Origin: Glandiceps talaboti
Taxonomy: Eukaryota > Hemichordata > Enteropneusta > Spengelidae
Direction of reading: 5' to 3'
DNA length: 64,000 bases
NCBI RefSeq assembly: GCF_964340395.1
Contig: NC_135553.1
Coordinates: 25,326,449-25,390,448 of the forward strand
The translations under genes and the position numbers were made by a program. This document shows, in pieces, positions 62,230 through 64,000 of this stretch. Positions within the stretch are counted from its first letter, which is position 1, and every line of letters begins with the position of its first letter. The notes below the pieces were generated by a model that saw only the letters and a list, made by a program, of their open reading frames with translations, was not told where the DNA came from and made no database searches.

Positions 62230-64000
62230 ATTCATATTTAATTCACAAAATATATGCATCTGTGTTGTATCATCTCGTCCAAGGGTTCAGTGAGTTTTGC
62301 AGTGATTTTGTCATAGGTCCTTGGTGTAACATTTTGTCATACCGACTCACTGTTATCATTATTATTTCTTTAATTCAGGCCACCAAGATGTACCATAAAA
62401 ATATAAATACATACAAACACAAAGAAAAAGACAGATAAAAATAATATTAAACTAGCAACTATCTTGTACTATACATGACAATCCTATACTTTCTCCAAAA
62501 GTTTGAACGAAAATATGCATCAGAGTCAATGTAGATTCGAATTAAAGTATTGTGACTCAACAATTATGCTAACACATACATGTATAGTACACTAAAGGAG
62601 CTAATTGGTATCTGACACTGGTGTTTTTCAAATTTGTTGGTACCCAATGAATCATGCCATTTTCATATGTTGGAAGTCCATGGGTTCTCTTTGGAATGTG
62701 ATTCAGTACATTCCAGTTGTTGGAATTGTGTAAGGGATGATCTTAACGTCATACAAGCTCAATAAATGAACTTGGTTTAGGCCAATACCCCTTCCCCCTC
62801 CCCAATACAAGTATTCACAAGTGTGACGTTGACAGAATTAAACATGGTGTATGATCATGGTGAAAATTGTAGCCTTCAAACCACAATGTAATTTAAAAAC
62901 ATGGTAAATACATTAAAATACTAACCAGAAACCCTACACTAAGTGTCACATTAGATCAACTTATCAACATCTCTCTAGTACTACAACCTTTTATAATTGA
63001 AAGCGTGAAAGTTTCAAAATTTGGATAATGTGAGATAATGAAGTACAGCAATCAAGTTGATGCCCCCCAACAAACAAATAAAGTTTGTTTATTGAGCTCA
63101 TGTGACATTGTGCAATTGTCCCTAAGAATATATCAGTATGAAATGTACTATAAAAGACCAAGTTAAGACTGCTCAGCAGTTATTCGAAAATACTTCATGT
63201 CTCTATGTAACAGTAACACAGGACCAGTGCTCCCTCTAGGCCAATTTGATGCACACAACATTTAGTGAAACACCAAGATTTGGTTTTCTCCTATCTTTCA
63301 CTGTGGTGACTTGCAAAAAGTCCCAGTTTTCATTTTTATGACTTGCAACAACAACATTTGGCTATCACTAGAGGGCTCACTTCATGGGACGTCATACAGT
63401 CCAAGCTATAAGGATCCTGGGTAAGGATCTCGGCTGTATGTGTGAAATTCAGTGTAATATTTCTCATAACCTGGAGAGGGAATTAATGAATACTTTGATG
63501 TTATCACCAATATTTTTCATTTTATAAGATGAGTGAATTTTCTAATTCTCTACTGTGACAACTTTATAATTAGTTGCCCATCAGACTGGGGTCAAATGCC
63601 CTATGGTGATGTTCCGTAGCATACATTTAATCATACTATAGAATTGGGATAGGTTTAAAGAATCAATTAGGTATGGCAGCACAATGGTTTTTACATCCAC
63701 AACTTTTGTAGTAACTTGCATTTAAAAATAGACATGATAGTTCAGACAAAATATAAAACATTTCATCTTGTCTAATATGACTGGACATGTGGCAGGAATT
63801 ATTTCATAGCGAGATGGAATGTATCTAAATATCAGTCATTTCATCAATTTCACCATAGTTAATTATCCTGAAATAGATCTAAGTGTGTTAAATATTTTAC
63901 ATGAAAACTTGCTAGACTAGTACAAATCATAACAAATTGTTGAAGACAAAACCATCATTCTGCTTCCATTTATGCCAGAACACAGGTTACAAGTGCAACA
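62230..64000. other. Intergenic sequence downstream of COX6B
   Basis: 1.8 kb of AT-rich DNA in which I recognise no gene, RNA or clear repeat. CCACCAAGATGTACCATAAA near 62391 looks like a retroelement tail but I cannot assign it. Confidence 0.55.

Noticed and set aside
1-64000. CRISPR arrays, prokaryotic operons or phage-like modules
   Set aside because: All recognised genes are spliced animal genes. Tandem arrays here have no unique spacers of constant length, and no Cas or phage proteins were seen.

Overview
The window is nuclear DNA from an invertebrate bilaterian animal. It is AT-rich, every gene is split by many GT-AG introns, the introns carry microsatellites, minisatellites and small foldback elements, and the proteins are typical animal housekeeping and muscle proteins. 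I cannot fix the phylum. A single striated-type myosin gene with alternative exons fits a lophotrochozoan or an invertebrate deuterostome. No bacterial, viral or CRISPR-like system was found.

Layout. (1) 1-34851, plus strand: the 3' five-sixths of a muscle myosin heavy chain gene, from mid-motor to two alternative C-termini. I resolved 31 shared-position exons, with two competing exons at loop 2 and two at the C-terminus. The reading frame closes at every junction. About 300 N-terminal motor residues lie upstream of the window. (2) 34852-39261: 3'UTR and intergenic DNA between convergent genes. (3) 39262-44785, minus strand: complete VPS26C (DSCR3), a subunit of the endosomal retriever complex, in 7 exons (296 aa). 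(4) 44786-44958: a 173-bp bidirectional promoter interval. (5) 44959-53669, plus strand: complete F8A/HAP40, the huntingtin-associated protein, in 12 exons (317 aa). (6) 57672-61981, plus strand: complete COX6B, a cytochrome c oxidase subunit, in 2 coding exons (76 aa) with a non-coding first exon near 56950-57008. (7) 62230-64000: nothing recognised.

The four genes have unrelated jobs (sarcomere motor, endosomal recycling, huntingtin partner, respiratory chain) and are neighbours rather than a pathway. The most informative signals concern RNA processing. The two loop-2 exons are locked into mutual exclusion by reading frame. There are two C-terminal exons, each with its own poly(A) signal. 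Splice-donor-bearing exon ends have been copied in tandem in both F8A (six copies) and VPS26C (three copies). COX6B exon 1 is enclosed by inverted copies of one repeat, and its intron holds a long hairpin.
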